A stretch of DNA of 64,000 nucleotides from Rhodospirillales bacterium (GTDB lineage Bacteria; Pseudomonadota; Alphaproteobacteria; Rhodospirillales; SHVQ01), in NCBI GenBank assembly GCA_009694195.1, contig SHVQ01000003.1, positions 1 through 64,000 on the forward strand, written 5' to 3'. The translations under genes and the position numbers were made by a program. Shown here one piece after another: positions 38,364 to 46,754 of the stretch. Within the stretch, counting starts at the first letter, position 1, and every line of letters begins with the position of its first letter. Under the pieces are notes generated by a model, which saw nothing but the letters and a program-made list of their open reading frames with translations, ran no database searches and was not told where the DNA came from.

Positions 38364-39394
38364 GCGACGGAATGAAGCCGTTCCTCGCCAAGGTCGCCGA
38401 GAACTGCGCGCTCACGGAAGCCGAGTCCGAAAGCGCGTTCGAAATCATCATGTCCGGCAACGCGACACCGGCCCAGACCGGGGCCTTTCTCATGGGCCTC
38501 CGGGTGCGCGGCGAGACCGTGGACGAGATCGCGGGCGCCGTCCGCATCATGCGGGCGAAGGCCCTCACCATCGAAGCGCCCGACGGCGCGATGGACGTCG
38601 TCGGCACGGGTGGCGACCGCTCCGGCACCTTCAATGTCTCGACCGGCGCGGCGTTCGTCGTCGCCGGCTGCGGCGTTCCCGTCGCCAAGCACGGCAACCG
38701 GGCGCTCTCGTCCAAGTGCGGCGCGGGCGACGTGCTGACCGCCCTCGGCGTCGACATCAACTGCGACATGGCGCTGGTGAAAAAGGCTTTGTTCGAGGCC
38801 AAGATCGGCTTCCTGTTCGCGCCCCGCCACCACAGCGCGATGAAGTACGTCCAGCCCGCGCGGACGGAGATGGGCGTGCGCACGATCTTCAACCTGTTGG
38901 GGCCGCTCTCGAACCCGGCCGGCGTCAAGCGCCAGATGACCGGCGCCTTCTCGCGCCAGTGGATCGAGCCGATGGCGAAGGTGCTGCAAAAGCTCGGGAC
39001 CGAGCAGGCCTGGGTCGTGCACGGCTCCGACGGCCTGGACGAGCTCACGACAACGGGCGCCTCCTTCGTCGCCGAGCTTCGGCAGGGGCGCGTCACCACT
39101 TTCGAAGTGAACCCGGAGGACGCAGGGCTACCCCGCGCCCAGCCGGCCGACCTCAAGGGCGGCGATCCCGCGGTCAACGCCAAGGCCGTGCGCGGCATGC
39201 TGGCGGGCGAAAAGGGCGCCTACCGCGACATCGTTGTCTATAACGCGGCAGCCGCGCTCGTCGTCGCGGGCAAGGCCGATACCCTCAAGGAGGGCGCCGA
39301 AATGGCCGCCGCGGCCATCGACAGCGGCAAGGCCAAGGCGGCCCTGGAGCGGATGGTCGCGATCACCGCCGCGGGGCCCAAGGCCGCCGGCTGA
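38360..39394 (+). CDS. trpD: Anthranilate phosphoribosyltransferase
   Basis: The ATG at 38360 overlaps the trpG stop, and GGAGGAAGG lies just upstream. The 344-residue enzyme joins anthranilate to PRPP. Signatures are DVVGTGGDRSGTFNVST (PRPP binding), KHGNRALSSKCGAGDVL, RTIFNLLGPLSNPAG, and the metal-binding DGLDELTTTG. An open frame upstream is a shadow within trpG. Confidence 0.96.
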   Translation: MSDGMKPFLAKVAENCALTEAESESAFEIIMSGNATPAQTGAFLMGLRVRGETVDEIAGAVRIMRAKALTIEAPDGAMDVVGTGGDRSGTFNVSTGAAFVVAGCGVPVAKHGNRALSSKCGAGDVLTALGVDINCDMALVKKALFEAKIGFLFAPRHHSAMKYVQPARTEMGVRTIFNLLGPLSNPAGVKRQMTGAFSRQWIEPMAKVLQKLGTEQAWVVHGSDGLDELTTTGASFVAELRQGRVTTFEVNPEDAGLPRAQPADLKGGDPAVNAKAVRGMLAGEKGAYRDIVVYNAAAALVVAGKADTLKEGAEMAAAAIDSGKAKAALERMVAITAAGPKAAG

Positions 39395-39406
39395 CGCTCC
39401 CCTTTC

Positions 39407-39478
39407 GTCATGCGCGGGCTTGACCCGCGCATCCACGTCTTGCACCGCGTGGATGGCCGGGACAAGCCCGGCCATGAC
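39407..39478. repeat. Family D paired palindrome
   Basis: GTCATGCGCGGGC ... GACCCGCGCATCCACG, then CGTGGATGGCCGGG ... CCCGGCCATGAC: two hairpins in the trpD-trpC spacer. Confidence 0.82.
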
Positions 39479-39561
39479 GCGCTATGGACGGGGTCCCCGC
39501 TTGCGCGCCCTACTCTGCATGGGGTCTATTAGACGCGCCACGAAAGGAGAAATCTGCTTCC

Positions 39562-40383
39562 ATGAGCGACGTGCTCGCCAAGATCTGCGACGACAAACGC
39601 GCGCACGTCGCCGCCTGCAAGCAGCGCCGGCCGCTCGCGGAATTGACGGCGGCGGCGCGGGCGGCGTCACCGCCGCGCGGGTTCGCGGCACGGCTTTCGA
39701 ACGCGATGTCCGCCGGCCGCTACGGCCTCATCGCCGAGTTCAAGCGCGCATCGCCCTCGCAGGGCCCGATCCGGCCAGGGGCCGGCCCGGGCGAGGTCGC
39801 GCGGGCCTATGCGCTGGGCGGCGCCGCGTGTCTTTCCGTGCTGACGGACGCGCCCTATTTTCAAGGCTCGGACGAAGACCTGATCCTCGCCCGCGCCGCG
39901 GTCAAGCTCCCGGCGCTGCGCAAGGACTTCATGCTCGACCCCTACCAGATCGTGGAGGCCCGGGCGCTCGGCGCCGACTGCGTGCTGCTGATCATGGCGG
40001 CCCTCGACGATGGCGAGGCCCGCGAGCTCGAACGCACGGCGGGAGACTGGAACATGGACGTGCTCGTCGAGGTCCACGACGCGGCCGAGCTCGACCGCGC
40101 GCTCCGGCTGAACGCGCGGCTGATCGGCATCAACAACCGCAACTTGAAGACGTTACGGGTCGACATCGCGACGACCGAAGCGCTGGCGCCGCGGGTGCCG
40201 GAGGACCGCATCCTCGTCGCCGAGAGCGGGCTTTCCAGTTCCGCCGACCTCGCCCGCATGGCGGCGGCCGGCGCGCGGTGCTTCTTGATCGGCGAGTCGC
40301 TCATGCGCGCCCCCGACATGGAAGCGGCGACGCGGGCGCTGCTCGCCTCGCCTTCGCACGCCGCCGTCGCGGCGGGAGCCTGA
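39562..40383 (+). CDS. trpC: Indole-3-glycerol phosphate synthase
   Basis: The 273-residue TIM barrel closes the indole ring. The start [13 protein letters not shown] at 39562 follows an AAAGGAG-like site. Key motifs are [13 protein letters not shown] (catalytic lysine), [15 protein letters not shown] (second lysine), the [11 protein letters not shown] loop and [12 protein letters not shown]. It is not fused to TrpF. The gap to trpD holds a family D repeat. Confidence 0.96.
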   Translation: MSDVLAKICDDKRAHVAACKQRRPLAELTAAARAASPPRGFAARLSNAMSAGRYGLIAEFKRASPSQGPIRPGAGPGEVARAYALGGAACLSVLTDAPYFQGSDEDLILARAAVKLPALRKDFMLDPYQIVEARALGADCVLLIMAALDDGEARELERTAGDWNMDVLVEVHDAAELDRALRLNARLIGINNRNLKTLRVDIATTEALAPRVPEDRILVAESGLSSSADLARMAAAGARCFLIGESLMRAPDMEAATRALLASPSHAAVAAGA

Positions 40384-40387
40384 ACCG

Positions 40388-40864
40388 ATGGCCCGGCTCA
40401 CCCACATCGACAAAAAGGGCAACGCGGTCATGGTGGACGTGTCGGGGAAGGCGGCGACGGCGCGCACCGCCACGGCCAAGGGCTCGGTCTACATGCAACG
40501 GGCGACCATGGCGCTCATCCGCAAGGGCGGCGTCAAGAAGGGCGACGTTCTCAGCGTCGCCCGGCTCGCCGGCATCATGGGGGCGAAGAAGGTCCCGGAC
40601 CTGATCCCCCTCTGCCATCCGCTCGCGCTTTCCTCCGTCAGCGTCGATCTCGCGCTCGACCCCAAGCGCAACGCGGTCCACATCACGGCCACCTGCAAGC
40701 TCGAAGGAAAAACGGGCGTCGAGATGGAGGCCTTGACCGCGGTCGCCGTCGCCGCGCTCACCGTCTACGACATGTGCAAGGCGGCCGACAGGGGCATGTG
40801 GATCGGCGACATCCGCCTCGTGCACAAGGCGGGCGGCAAGTCCGGCACGTTCAAGGCACGTTAG
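40388..40864 (+). CDS. moaC: Cyclic pyranopterin monophosphate synthase MoaC
   Basis: The 158-residue enzyme rearranges the GTP-derived intermediate to cyclic pyranopterin monophosphate in molybdenum cofactor synthesis. The conserved motifs [16 protein letters not shown] and [20 protein letters not shown], and the C-terminal [12 protein letters not shown], are present. It starts four bases after trpC and precedes moeA, so molybdopterin genes are appended to the trp operon, as in other alphaproteobacteria. Confidence 0.96.
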   Translation: MARLTHIDKKGNAVMVDVSGKAATARTATAKGSVYMQRATMALIRKGGVKKGDVLSVARLAGIMGAKKVPDLIPLCHPLALSSVSVDLALDPKRNAVHITATCKLEGKTGVEMEALTAVAVAALTVYDMCKAADRGMWIGDIRLVHKAGGKSGTFKAR

Positions 40865-40887
40865 GCCGGCAAACCCATGACCCATTG

Positions 40888-40950
40888 CCCCTCACCCTCC
40901 CGCTGCCGCGGGTCCCTCCCTCTCCCCGGTCCCGGGGAGAGGGTCGGGGG
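40888..40950. repeat. Family A palindrome (copy 5, 3' end truncated)
   Basis: This copy starts CCCTCACCCTCCCGC and runs through CTCTCCCCGGT and GGGGAGAGGGTCGGGG, but it ends in a G-run instead of TGAGGGG. It lies between moaC and moeA. Confidence 0.8.
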
Positions 40951-40980
40951 GCGGCATCACAAATGTTTCAAAGGACGCGC

Positions 40981-42192
40981 ATGATCTCGGTCGCCGAAGC
41001 CCTTGAGAATGTCATCCGCGGCGTCGCGGTCGTGGCGGCCGAAGTCGTGCCGCTCGCCGACGGGCTCGGGCGGGTGCTGGCCGAGGACGTGCAGGCCCGC
41101 CTCACCCATCCGCCGGTCGCCGTCTCCGCCATGGACGGCTACGCGGTCAGGGTGGACGATGTGGCTCGGGTGCCGGCGACCCTGAAACGCATCGGCGAGT
41201 CGGCGGCCGGGCGCGGGTTCGACGGCCGCGTGGGTGCGGGCGAGGCGGTCCGCACCTTCACCGGCGCCCCGGTGCCCGACGGCGCGGACGCGATCGTCAT
41301 CCAGGAGGACACGGAGGCCCAAGGCGACCGCGTCGTCGTCAAGGAGGCGCCGAAACGGGGCCGCTTCATCCGCCCGGCCGGGCTCGATTTCAAGAAAGGC
41401 GACACGCTTCTCAAGGCGGGGCGCGTGCTCGGCGCGCTCGACATCGGCCTCGCGGCGGCGATGAACGTGCCTTGGCTCCGCGTCCGCCGCCGGCCGCGCG
41501 TCGCGATCATCACCACGGGCGACGAAGTGGTGCATCCGGGCGATCCCATCGGCCCCCATCAGATCGTCGGCTCCAACTCGCTCACGCTTGCCGCCAGCGT
41601 GCGCGCCTGGGGCGGCGAACCGGTCGACTTGGGCATCGCGCCGGACACGGTCGAGGCCCTCACCCGGATGATCGACGGCGCGCGCGGGGCGGACCTGATC
41701 GTCACGTCGGGGGGCGCCTCGGTCGGCGACCACGATCTCGTGCAGAAGGCGCTCGGCAACCGGGGCTTCGAGCTTCGCTTCTACCGGGTCGCCATGCGGC
41801 CGGGAAAGCCGCTCATCTTCGGCCGCGTCGGCGAGACGCCGTTCCTCGGGCTGCCGGGCAACCCCGTCTCCGTCGGCGTCACCAGCGTGCTTTTCCTGAA
41901 GCCCGCCATCGAAACCATGCTCGGCATCGCGCGCGATCGCCAGCCGGCCCCGGCCGCGATCTTGGGCCGCGACCTCGCCGCCAACGACCAGCGCCAGGAT
42001 TACCTGCGCGCGACGCTTGCGCGGAACGGCTCGGGCGTCCTCGTCGCCACGCCCTTCGACCAGCAGGACTCGTCCATGCTTGGCCTGCTCGCGGCCGCCG
42101 ATTGCCTGGTCATCCGGGCGCCCCACACGCCCGCCATCAAGGCCGGCGAGCCGGTCGAGGTCATCCCGCTTCGGGGCGGCGTTCTCCTATGA
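40981..42192 (+). CDS. moeA: Molybdopterin molybdotransferase MoeA
   Basis: The 403-residue protein inserts molybdate into adenylated molybdopterin. AAAGGA lies six bases before the ATG at 40981 (MISVAEALENVI), preferred to an ATG at 40963. Motifs include SAMDGYAVRVDD, FTGAPVPDGADAIV, IITTGDEVVHPGD, TSGGASVGDHD and RPGKPLIFGRV, with the C-terminal beta-barrel domain IV. The likely client in this window is the sulfite-oxidase-like enzyme at 1482-2228. Confidence 0.95.
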   Translation: MISVAEALENVIRGVAVVAAEVVPLADGLGRVLAEDVQARLTHPPVAVSAMDGYAVRVDDVARVPATLKRIGESAAGRGFDGRVGAGEAVRTFTGAPVPDGADAIVIQEDTEAQGDRVVVKEAPKRGRFIRPAGLDFKKGDTLLKAGRVLGALDIGLAAAMNVPWLRVRRRPRVAIITTGDEVVHPGDPIGPHQIVGSNSLTLAASVRAWGGEPVDLGIAPDTVEALTRMIDGARGADLIVTSGGASVGDHDLVQKALGNRGFELRFYRVAMRPGKPLIFGRVGETPFLGLPGNPVSVGVTSVLFLKPAIETMLGIARDRQPAPAAILGRDLAANDQRQDYLRATLARNGSGVLVATPFDQQDSSMLGLLAAADCLVIRAPHTPAIKAGEPVEVIPLRGGVLL

Positions 42193-42238
42193 CGACGCGT
42201 TGACCGCGCTGCCGTCGTCTCTCTGATATTATCCCCGC

Positions 42239-42436
42239 ATGGGACGGACAGGTCTTTTACGCACCGGCGTCATCGGCACGGCGATTGCCGCGCTTTGTTG
42301 CTTTACCCCGATCCTCGTCGTGCTGCTCACGGCAGTCGGGCTTTCGGCGGCTATTGGTTGGCTCGATTATGTATTGTTCCCGGCGCTGGCGATGTTCCTT
42401 GGTTTGGCCGTCTACGCGTTCTTGCGACGCACATGA
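42239..42436 (+). CDS. merF: MerF-like mercury membrane transporter, C-terminally short
   Basis: The 65 residues match MerF over its two membrane helices: RTGVIGTAIAALCCFTPILVVL and LDYVLFPALAMFLGLAVYA. The vicinal cysteines at 20-21 (ALCCFTP) are the ones that carry Hg(II) in MerF. Known MerF proteins have a second Cys-Cys pair about ten residues after the second helix; here the protein ends at FLRRT before it. It overlaps the following gene (ATGA). No merA, merR or merP is visible, so it may take part in general soft-metal handling. Confidence 0.83.
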   Translation: MGRTGLLRTGVIGTAIAALCCFTPILVVLLTAVGLSAAIGWLDYVLFPALAMFLGLAVYAFLRRT

Positions 42437-42636
42437 TTGAAGAGTCGGTCATCACCTGCCCCCGCTGCGGCCATCGAGCCGCTGAGCGAATGCCGGCCGA
42501 CGCTTGCCTGTTTTTCTACGAATGCCCCGGGTGCAAGACGATGCTCAAGCCGAAGCCCGGCCATTGCTGTGTCTTCTGTTCCTACGGGTCGGTTCCGTGC
42601 CCGCCGATGCAAGCCAAGAATCCTCAAGTGCCCTGA
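42433..42636 (+). CDS. GDCCVxC-type small cysteine-rich protein
   Basis: The 67-residue protein starts MIEESVITCPRCGHRAAERM and contains ACLFFYECPGCKTMLKPKPG followed by HCCVFCSYGSVPCPP. The family is named for its GDCCVxC motif; here aspartate is replaced by histidine (GHCCVFC). Members are commonly found with merF or metal transporters. The protein has eight cysteines and could bind metal in the cytosol, receiving it from MerF; this partnership is an inference from overlap and shared motifs. Confidence 0.8.
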   Translation: MIEESVITCPRCGHRAAERMPADACLFFYECPGCKTMLKPKPGHCCVFCSYGSVPCPPMQAKNPQVP

Positions 42637-42660
42637 TCCGAACCTACGTCCCGTCTCGAA

Positions 42661-43140
42661 TTACTGCGTTTTTTGACGGGGGTCGTCCTTGGGGTTGACG
42701 TAGGTCAAGCCCCAAGGCCCGTTGGTGCTGACCTGCAGAACCGTCTCTTCGTCGGCAAACGCGTAGTGCGCCATGCCCGTGGGCAACGCAATGAAGCTGC
42801 CGGCAGGCAGAAGCTTGGCCTTGCTCCGATCGGCCGTTTCTCCCATGCCCAAACGCAACGAACCCGAGATTACGGTGGTGATCTCCGGTTTGGGATGCGT
42901 GTGGGGCGGAACCCGATATCCGCTCGGCAGCTTGAGCCGGAGCACGAAAAGGCCTTCCTTGTCCGGATCGCCTAAGAGCACGACCGCCTGCGCCCCAGGC
43001 GGAATCGAGGCCGGCCCAGGACCCCACTTGATCTCGTTCGGCGTGAGGAGGCTGTGCCCGCCGATCGTTTGAGCCAGAGCCCCAGTGGCAATCACGCCCG
43101 CAAGGAAAGCGGCAGCGAGGACGGAATTCCGAATCTTCAT
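42661..43140 (-). CDS. Secreted cupin domain protein
   Basis: The 159-residue protein has a cleavable signal (VLAAAFLAGVIATGALAQ) and a single cupin barrel with PPHTHPKPEITTVISGSL as motif 1 (two histidines and a glutamate as metal ligands) and GMAHYAF as motif 2. Periplasmic cupins of this type are of unknown substrate. AAAGGAGG six bases before the ATG gives strong initiation. Upstream is an OmpR-family-like direct repeat at 43201-43217. It faces the mercury genes. Confidence 0.82.
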   Translation of the reverse strand: MKIRNSVLAAAFLAGVIATGALAQTIGGHSLLTPNEIKWGPGPASIPPGAQAVVLLGDPDKEGLFVLRLKLPSGYRVPPHTHPKPEITTVISGSLRLGMGETADRSKAKLLPAGSFIALPTGMAHYAFADEETVLQVSTNGPWGLTYVNPKDDPRQKTQ

Positions 43141-43200
43141 GACGAGCCTCCTTTGAAAACCGTTGCAACAACGAACGGTATGCCACGTTGGCCTCCGATC

Positions 43201-43217
43201 TTTAAGGCAGGTTTAAG
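43201..43217. promoter_or_regulatory. OmpR-family response regulator box (TTTAAG direct repeat)
   Basis: TTTAAG-GCAGG-TTTAAG is a perfect direct repeat with 11-base period, the arrangement bound by QseB/PmrA-type regulators. It lies 60 bases upstream of the cupin gene and 116 bases upstream of the response-regulator stump that reads the other way. A candidate cupin -10 (CATACC on the minus strand) lies 18 bases further. It may serve both genes. Confidence 0.6.
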
Positions 43218-43332
43218 TGGACCCCGTCCCGAGGGGCCGGCCAAGCCTTAATGCTGCGATAATAATGCTATGCTCCGTTGACAAGCGGGCTCTCGGACGT
43301 CCGGCCATCGCGAGGCATTGAAGGACGGCGCT

Positions 43333-43380
43333 GTGCGCGTTCTCCTGATCGAGGATGAGACGCGGATCGTCGCGTTGACT
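43333..43380 (+). pseudogene. 5' stump of an OmpR-family response regulator gene
   Basis: An AAGGA site precedes a GTG that encodes VRVLLIEDETRIVALT, a textbook response regulator N terminus (beta-strand 1, acidic ED pair, start of helix 1). After about 16 codons the sequence no longer resembles a receiver domain. The rest of the gene has probably been deleted, bringing the solute-binding protein gene close. The frame stays open downstream but without coding character. Confidence 0.55.
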
Positions 43381-43513
43381 CGGAGCACCGACCCCAAAGA
43401 AGGACCCGGCTGCCGCTTGTGCGCCGACAATCGCGGGTTGTATGATTTGGCCACGCGATCCGGCAGTCGCGACAACATCTGCCGCCACGTAAAAAATAAC
43501 CAGGGAGAAAGTC

Positions 43514-44607
43514 ATGGACGTCATCAACAGGCGCGCGTTTCTCGGCCAGGCCGCCGGCGCGGCCGCCGCCACGTCTCTCGTTTCGTCCCTTCCCTCGGCC
43601 GCGTGGGCGCAAAAGACGCAGCTCACCGGCATGATCTGGGGCGGCGGCTGGATCGAAGGCGCCAAGGCCGTGCAAGCCAAGCAGAACAAGGTCGACATCA
43701 ACTGGGAGTGATGACCGGCGGCGCCGCCACCATGATCCCGAAGATCAAGGCCGCGTGGCCGAACACGCCCTACGACATGGTGGCTCAGTTCAGCCCGCTC
43801 TATTACACCTGGGATCAGGAAGACTGGGCCGAGCCCCTCACCTTCGACGAGATGCCGAACCTGCGCGACGTCGCACCCGACATGTTCTACCGCAACAAGA
43901 AGGGCGAGATCCTCACCGTGCCGGCCTCCATGAGCGGCGCCTTCTGGGGCTACCGGAAGGACATCTGCCCGGTCGAGATCAAGACCATGGACGATCTCTT
44001 CAATCCGAAGCTCAAGGGCAAGGTGGTCGTCCCCATCGCGACCCAGAACCTGAACAGCTCGGGCCTCAGCTTCGCGGTCGCCCAGGGCGGCAACGAGAAG
44101 AACATGGAACCCGGATGGCAGTACCTGAAGAAGCTTGCGCAGAGCGGCAACATCGGCCGCGTCGCCAACGGGGCGCAGGACTTCGCCAACTCTCTCCTTA
44201 CCGGCGAGACGGTGGCGGGGTACTGGAACCTGGCCGGCTGGGCGGTGGTGGTGAAGCAGTTCCCATGCGAGTTCCTGATCCGCGACAAGAAGCAGGCGCC
44301 GGGCTTCCAGGTGTTCACGTTGAACGAGGGCTTCTTGATCCCCAAGGTTTCAAAGAAGAAGAAAGAGGCGAAGGAGTTCCTCAACTTCTTCATGAACGCC
44401 GAGAACAACGAGTCCTACAACAAGAGTTGCGGTCTCGCGCCGACCAACCTGAAATCGAAGGCGAGCGAGGTGGCGCAGGTGATCATGTTCCCCAACAAGG
44501 ACGACCGCGCCAAGTTCCTCTGGGACACCGACTACGGCACGCTCTCGGCCATGCGGGACGAGATGATCCGCCGCTTCGAGACGGAGATCGTGCCGGCGAT
44601 CAAGTAA
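43514..44607 (+). pseudogene. ABC transporter solute-binding protein (PotD-like), frameshifted
   Basis: The first frame encodes a Tat-type leader, NRRAFLGQAAGAAAATS, then QLTGMIWGGGWIEGAKAVQA and NKVDINWE, ending in TGA at 43709-43711. The rest reads in another frame from MTGGAATMIPKIKAAWPNTP to the C terminus EIVPAIK, with AFWGYRKDICPVEIKT and VAGYWNLAGWAVV typical of family 1 solute-binding proteins. One base is missing at the GAGTGATGACC junction; adding one gives NWE-x-MTGGAA. Total length would be about 365 residues. No permease or ATPase genes are adjacent, so it is orphaned. Confidence 0.8.
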
Positions 44608-44704
44608 GCGGCTTCGCCGTCTCTCCTCCGTCGTTCGTCCTTTGAGCCCCGCTTCCGCGGCAGGCTCCCGCCTGCGCGCGGGAAAACCCTTGACGGGAGC
44701 CGGC

Positions 44705-44719
44705 GAACCAAAGTAGAAC
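44705..44719 (+). promoter_or_regulatory. SOS box upstream of lexA
   Basis: GAACCAAAGTAGAAC is an exact match to the alphaproteobacterial LexA-binding motif GAAC-N7-GAAC, about 110 bases before the lexA start. A further GAAC at 44726-44729 (spacing six) may extend it. This indicates autoregulation of lexA. Confidence 0.85.
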
Positions 44720-44829
44720 ATAAGTGAACGTTTGCCGTTTTGTTCCATATTTGGGGCCGCCGCCTAGAAACAAATCCCAACCCTGGTATGCGAGCGATGC
44801 GGGGCGCGGCCCCGAGCGAAGGAGCGCAC

Positions 44830-45552
44830 ATGCTGACCCGGAAACAGTACGAGCTTCTCGTTTTCATCGACGCGCGCCTCAAGGCGGGCGGCGTATCCCC
44901 CTCCTTCGACGAGATGAAGGACGCGCTCGGCCTCAAGTCCAAGTCGGGCATTCACCGCCTCATCACCGGCCTCGAGGAGCGCGGCTTCATCCGCCGGCTC
45001 CCCCACCGGGCGCGCGCGCTCGAAGTGGTGCGGCTGCCCGAAAACATGGCCGAGCTCGGCAAGCCCGCCGCCCAGCGCGGCCGCCAGCGGGGCGATACGC
45101 AGCCCTTCGCGCCCAACGTCATCGAAGGCGGCTTCCGGCTGCCGGGCGCCATCGTCGCCGCCAGGACCGAGTCCGTCCAGGTTCCGCTCTACGGCCGGAT
45201 CGCGGCCGGCACGCCGATCGAGGCCGTGCGCGACCAGTCGAACATGTTCGAAGTCCCGGCCGGGCTCCTCACCTCGGGCGAGCACTACGCGCTCGAGGTC
45301 GAGGGCGACTCGATGATCGAGGCCGGCATCCACGACGGCGACGTCGCCATCATCCGCCACGCGGAGACGGCCGAGAACGGCTCGATCGTGGTCGCCCTCG
45401 TCGACAACGCGGAGGTCACGCTGAAGCGCCTTCGCCGCAAGGGCCAGTCCATCGCCCTCGAGCCCGCCAACAAGGCCCACGGCACACGCATCTTCGGCCC
45501 CGACCGGGTCAAGGTGCAGGGCAAGCTGGTGGCGCTCTACCGGAAATATTAG
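44830..45552 (+). CDS. lexA: LexA repressor
   Basis: The 240-residue protein begins [18 protein letters not shown]. It has an N-terminal winged helix-turn-helix ([22 protein letters not shown]) and a C-terminal S24 self-cleavage domain: cleavage site Ala-Gly in [11 protein letters not shown] (about 126-127), nucleophile serine in [10 protein letters not shown] (161) and general-base lysine in EVTLKRLR (199). It represses DNA repair genes until RecA-stimulated cleavage. The ATG at 44830 was chosen over an upstream in-frame start because it matches family start sequences. Confidence 0.97.
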   Translation: MLTRKQYELLVFIDARLKAGGVSPSFDEMKDALGLKSKSGIHRLITGLEERGFIRRLPHRARALEVVRLPENMAELGKPAAQRGRQRGDTQPFAPNVIEGGFRLPGAIVAARTESVQVPLYGRIAAGTPIEAVRDQSNMFEVPAGLLTSGEHYALEVEGDSMIEAGIHDGDVAIIRHAETAENGSIVVALVDNAEVTLKRLRRKGQSIALEPANKAHGTRIFGPDRVKVQGKLVALYRKY

Positions 45553-45592
45553 GGCGCCTGCGACCGTCCGGCCTTCGCGGCCCGCAGACGGA

Positions 45593-46300
45593 TCAGCTCA
45601 AGACATCGAGCTTGACGATCTTTCCGCCCGGCACCGTTATACACCGGCGTTCGAGCTTCACGCCGTAATGAAGGTTTTCCCCCACGATCTTGTCGCTTCC
45701 TACATTCCGCGCGTTGGCGGCGAGTTCGGGCGCGATCGCTTGCGTGATCTGAGCCTTGGCCTCAGCCTTAACGCTGTCCTCGAACTTGACCGTGTAAACC
45801 AAATCCGCCCGGAAGATGGAGCGGACTTGGCAGACCGGAAGATTCGTCCTGAGGTCGGCTTCAACGGCTTTCCAGCAACTCTTATCGATGCTGTCCAGTA
45901 GGGCGATCATTTGCTGCGTGGTCGCATCGAGAATCTGTACGTTCTTAAACGTCACTTGCACGTCCCTGACGACCTCGCCGCCGACCTTGGCCTTGATCAG
46001 CTCTTTGTACCCGCCCCCAAGAGAGAAAGTTCCCGAAAGCTTGGTCGCTAACTCGTGGTCCGTCGACGGCGATTGCAGAAAGTAAGGCCGAAGGGCCTCC
46101 TCGGTCAGAGTACACGTGAGAAACAGGACGACATCGCTCCTGCCCTCCCTCTCGACCCGCACGATCGACGAAGGATAGTGAAGCTTCGACGCGGGGCGAA
46201 GCTCCAAGTATCCCGCTTCGTTGAGGATTTGAGCGGGCGTCTTGGGACCACACGCCGCAAGAACGCCGACGACGACCAACGCCGAAAGCATCTTTCTCAT
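45593..46300 (-). CDS. Hypothetical lipoprotein
   Basis: The 235-residue protein begins with a lipoprotein signal, MRKMLSALVVVGVLAACG, with the lipobox cysteine at about 17. The mature part contains two cysteines (FLTCTL and SCWKAV) and a segment YLELRPASKLHYPSSIVRV. I recognise no domain. It is convergent with lexA and separated from the small cysteine-rich peptide gene by about 140 bases. Predicted location is the periplasmic face of a membrane. Confidence 0.7.
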   Translation of the reverse strand: MRKMLSALVVVGVLAACGPKTPAQILNEAGYLELRPASKLHYPSSIVRVEREGRSDVVLFLTCTLTEEALRPYFLQSPSTDHELATKLSGTFSLGGGYKELIKAKVGGEVVRDVQVTFKNVQILDATTQQMIALLDSIDKSCWKAVEADLRTNLPVCQVRSIFRADLVYTVKFEDSVKAEAKAQITQAIAPELAANARNVGSDKIVGENLHYGVKLERRCITVPGGKIVKLDVLS

Positions 46301-46443
46301 CCGCTATCCCCCCTTCTCCCAGCAGTTGAAAGCACGGCCCAGCGCGCGCCGGATGGACGCGTGTCACATTCGCCGGCGGAGAGCTCGCGCGCTCGTCAAC
46401 AAAACGTGAAACGAAACTCGCGGCGCCGGGGGAAAAAGATGAT

Positions 46444-46560
46444 CTATCCCGGACAGCACAGAGATCTCGTCGGTCCGCACGGCACGTACCCTTGCGGACA
46501 AGCAACCGCCGCCGCCGAGAGTGCCATCGACAGCAGAAGGCCGATCAGAAGCGCACGCAT
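46444..46560 (-). CDS. Small secreted cysteine-rich peptide
   Basis: A 38-codon frame encodes a signal peptide (MRALLIGLLLSMALSAAAVA) and a mature 18-residue peptide CPQGYVPCGPTRSLCCPG with four cysteines, enough for two disulfides. AGGGGA lies six bases before the ATG, supporting translation. Short exported CPxGYxPCG-type peptides with a CCP end occur in other bacterial genomes by my recollection, but I know no function. It is transcribed toward the hypothetical lipoprotein gene. Confidence 0.6.
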   Translation of the reverse strand: MRALLIGLLLSMALSAAAVACPQGYVPCGPTRSLCCPG

Positions 46561-46754
46561 CTCCCGTCCCCTAAAACAGAGTTTTCCCTCTCCAACGTCT
46601 CACCCTCGAACGCAGCAGACAATACGGCAATGTGACTGGAGGACCAGCACTTTGCCGGTTTCCGGGAAAGATGCAGCGCAACCGGCAGCTATTGCGCCTC
46701 GTCGCGCCGCGCGTTCGGCCCCCACGGGGCAGAACCTGCGTAAGAACCGGCGGC

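Larger units (their letters stand above)
43141..43513. other. Intergenic region with regulatory box and gene stump
   Basis: The 373 bases between the cupin and solute-binding protein genes hold the TTTAAG direct repeat (43201-43217), an AT-rich patch with GATAAT at 43258-43263, and the start of a response regulator gene at 43333. From about 43381 to 43500 I see no recognisable coding sequence, until a GGGAG site before the ATG at 43514. Confidence 0.55.
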
